Shown: one piece after another, positions 4,998 to 6,171 of the stretch
How positions within the stretch are numbered: the first letter of the stretch is position 1
Layout of the letters: each line of letters opens with the position of its first letter
DNA from: Acidimicrobiales bacterium
GTDB taxonomy: Bacteria; Actinomycetota; Acidimicrobiia; Acidimicrobiales; Palsa-688
Length of the DNA stretch: 6,171 nt
Direction of reading: 5' to 3'
NCBI GenBank assembly: GCA_019241495.1
Contig: JAFAWZ010000310.1
Span: 1 to 6,171 of the forward strand
The notes under the pieces: model-generated
What the model was told of the DNA's origin: nothing
The model's input: only the letters and a program-made list of their open reading frames with translations
The model's database searches: none
Program-made: the position numbers and the translations under genes

Positions 4998-6171
4998 GCC
5001 CCCTCGGGCAGGTCGGCCAGGTCCCCGCAACGGCCCCCACCCGTGGGGAGAACCTTTTCCGGGTTGCACACGCCTTGGGGGTCGAAGGCGTCGCGGAGCC
5101 AGGCCTGAGCCTCGAGGTCGGCCGGTGTGAACACAAGCGGCATGGCGTCGCGCTTTTCCAGCCCGATGCCGTGCTCACCCGAGAGGCTGCCCCCCGCCCG
5201 CACGCATATCTCGATGATGGCCGCTCCCGCGGCGTGGACCTTCTCGACCATTCCGGGACGGCGGCGGTCGAAGACGATCAGCGGGTGCAGGTTGCCGTCG
5301 CCCGCGTGGAACACGTTGCCGAGGATCAGCTCGTGCCGCGCCGCGATGCTCCCGATCTCTTCGAGCACTTCGGCCAGCCGGGTCCTCGGAACCACGCAGT
5401 CGTGCAGGTAGTAGTTCGGGGCGATGCGGGCCACCGCCCCGAAGGCGGACTTCCGGCCCTTCCACCACGCCGCTCGCTGCGCTTCGGAGCCCGCCACCCG
5501 GACCTGCCGGGCTCCATGTTCGGCCAGGACGGATCGGACCATCTCGATCTGCGCGGCCACGCCCGGTTCGAGCCCGTCCACCTCCACCAACAACACGGCG
5601 GCCGCGTCGGTCGGCAGCCCGGCACCGACGAAGGCCTCGACCACCCGGGCGATGGTGGCGTCCATCATCTCCAGGGCGGCCGGGACGACCCCCGCTCCGA
5701 TCACCGCGGTCACGGCCTGGGCTGCGTCGCGCATGGTGGCGAAGTCGGCCAGCAGGGTGGCCACCTCCGGCGGCAGAGGGGTGAGACGCACCGCGATCTT
5801 GGTGGCGATCCCCATGGTCCCCTCGCTCCCCACGAACGCCCCTCTCAGATCCAACCCTACGGGCTCGGGGTCGACACCCCCGAGCGTCACGACCGATCCG
5901 TCAGGCAGCACTACTTCCAGGGCCAGGATGTGGGCGTTGGTCACCCCGTAGAGGAGGCAGTGCGGGCCCCCCGAGTTGTTGGCCACGTTTCCGCCGATCG
6001 AGCACGACTGCTGGCTCGAGGGGTCGGGCGCGAAATGCAGCCCATGGTGGGCCACCGCCCGTGACAGGTCCAGGTTCAGCACTCCCGGCTCGACCCAGGC
6101 CAGCCTTTGCTCAGGGTCGACTTCGAGGATGCGGTTCATCTTGGTGGTCACGATCACCACTGGATGTCTCT
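4988..6171 (-). CDS. glcD: Glycolate oxidase catalytic subunit GlcD, 5'-truncated by the window edge
   Basis: FAD-linked catalytic subunit that oxidises glycolate to glyoxylate (D-lactate is often also accepted). About 394 residues are visible, in frame to the window end (RHPVVIVTTKMNRILEVD...). Family members are about 460-500 residues, so roughly 80-100 N-terminal residues with the first FAD-contact loop are outside; the GTG codon at 6160 is internal. Seen: CSIGGNVANNSGGPHCLLYGVT (about 5945-6010), VGSEGTMGI (about 5810-5840), VFHAGDGNLHP (about 5280-5315) and SGEHGIGLEKR (about 5150-5190). The last two are the conserved histidine-rich active-site motifs of the FAD-linked oxidase C-terminal domain. 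The presence of glcE and glcF directly downstream favours glycolate oxidase over a single-subunit D-lactate dehydrogenase. The promoter lies outside the window. Confidence 0.93.
   Translation of the reverse strand, partial: RHPVVIVTTKMNRILEVDPEQRLAWVEPGVLNLDLSRAVAHHGLHFAPDPSSQQSCSIGGNVANNSGGPHCLLYGVTNAHILALEVVLPDGSVVTLGGVDPEPVGLDLRGAFVGSEGTMGIATKIAVRLTPLPPEVATLLADFATMRDAAQAVTAVIGAGVVPAALEMMDATIARVVEAFVGAGLPTDAAAVLLVEVDGLEPGVAAQIEMVRSVLAEHGARQVRVAGSEAQRAAWWKGRKSAFGAVARIAPNYYLHDCVVPRTRLAEVLEEIGSIAARHELILGNVFHAGDGNLHPLIVFDRRRPGMVEKVHAAGAAIIEICVRAGGSLSGEHGIGLEKRDAMPLVFTPADLEAQAWLRDAFDPQGVCNPEKVLPTGGGRCGDLADLPEGAWV

Noticed and set aside
3766..5130. Long plus-strand frame opposite glcE and glcF
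   Set aside because: Opposite-strand frames are expected in DNA this GC-rich. Its translation is Pro/Arg/Ser-rich with no family features, while the minus strand carries clear GlcE and GlcF motifs.
4982..6064. Plus-strand frame of 360 residues opposite glcD
   Set aside because: His/Arg/Gly-rich shadow of glcD with no motif; GlcD active-site motifs are on the other strand.

Overview
The window is very GC-rich, densely coding DNA from a bacterium. Long open frames on the non-coding strand, GTG starts, strong AGGAGG-type ribosome sites and the protein families all point to a high-GC actinobacterium. An Acidimicrobiia-like or related uncultured lineage is my best guess, but this rests on family resemblance and not on a marker gene.

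Two gene sets converge on position 2505. The plus-strand set (1-2503) is an electron-transfer-flavoprotein (ETF) module: the C-terminal three quarters of a FixC-type ETF-quinone oxidoreductase (5' end outside the window), a 240-base repeat-rich gap, its ferredoxin partner FixX, and an ETF beta subunit of the unusual type I associate with mycofactocin loci. The minus-strand set (6171 down to 2507) is glcD (5' end outside the window), glcE, glcF and a 66-residue protein of unknown function. Successive genes in this set overlap by 10, 4 and 1 bases. The two sets end only 3 bases apart.

Functionally both sets feed electrons from substrate oxidation into the membrane quinone pool: ETF through FixC/FixX, and glycolate (or a related 2-hydroxy acid) through GlcDEF. 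No ETF alpha subunit is present here; it must lie upstream of fixC or elsewhere.

The least ordinary content is repetitive DNA placed at gene junctions. (a) A 125-base palindromic, MITE-like element (2719-2843) lies inside the 3' end of glcF. It is flanked by a 6-base direct repeat and sits in frame, so it adds 42 residues of repeat-encoded tail to the protein; removing 126 bases restores a normal glcF end. (b) Between fixC and fixX there is a perfect 20-bp inverted repeat, a GC hairpin, two diverged copies of a motif beginning ATGAGCGA, and an exact 34-base duplication that copies the ribosome site and start codon of fixX 64 bases upstream. I see no tRNA, rRNA, CRISPR array, transposase or phage gene.
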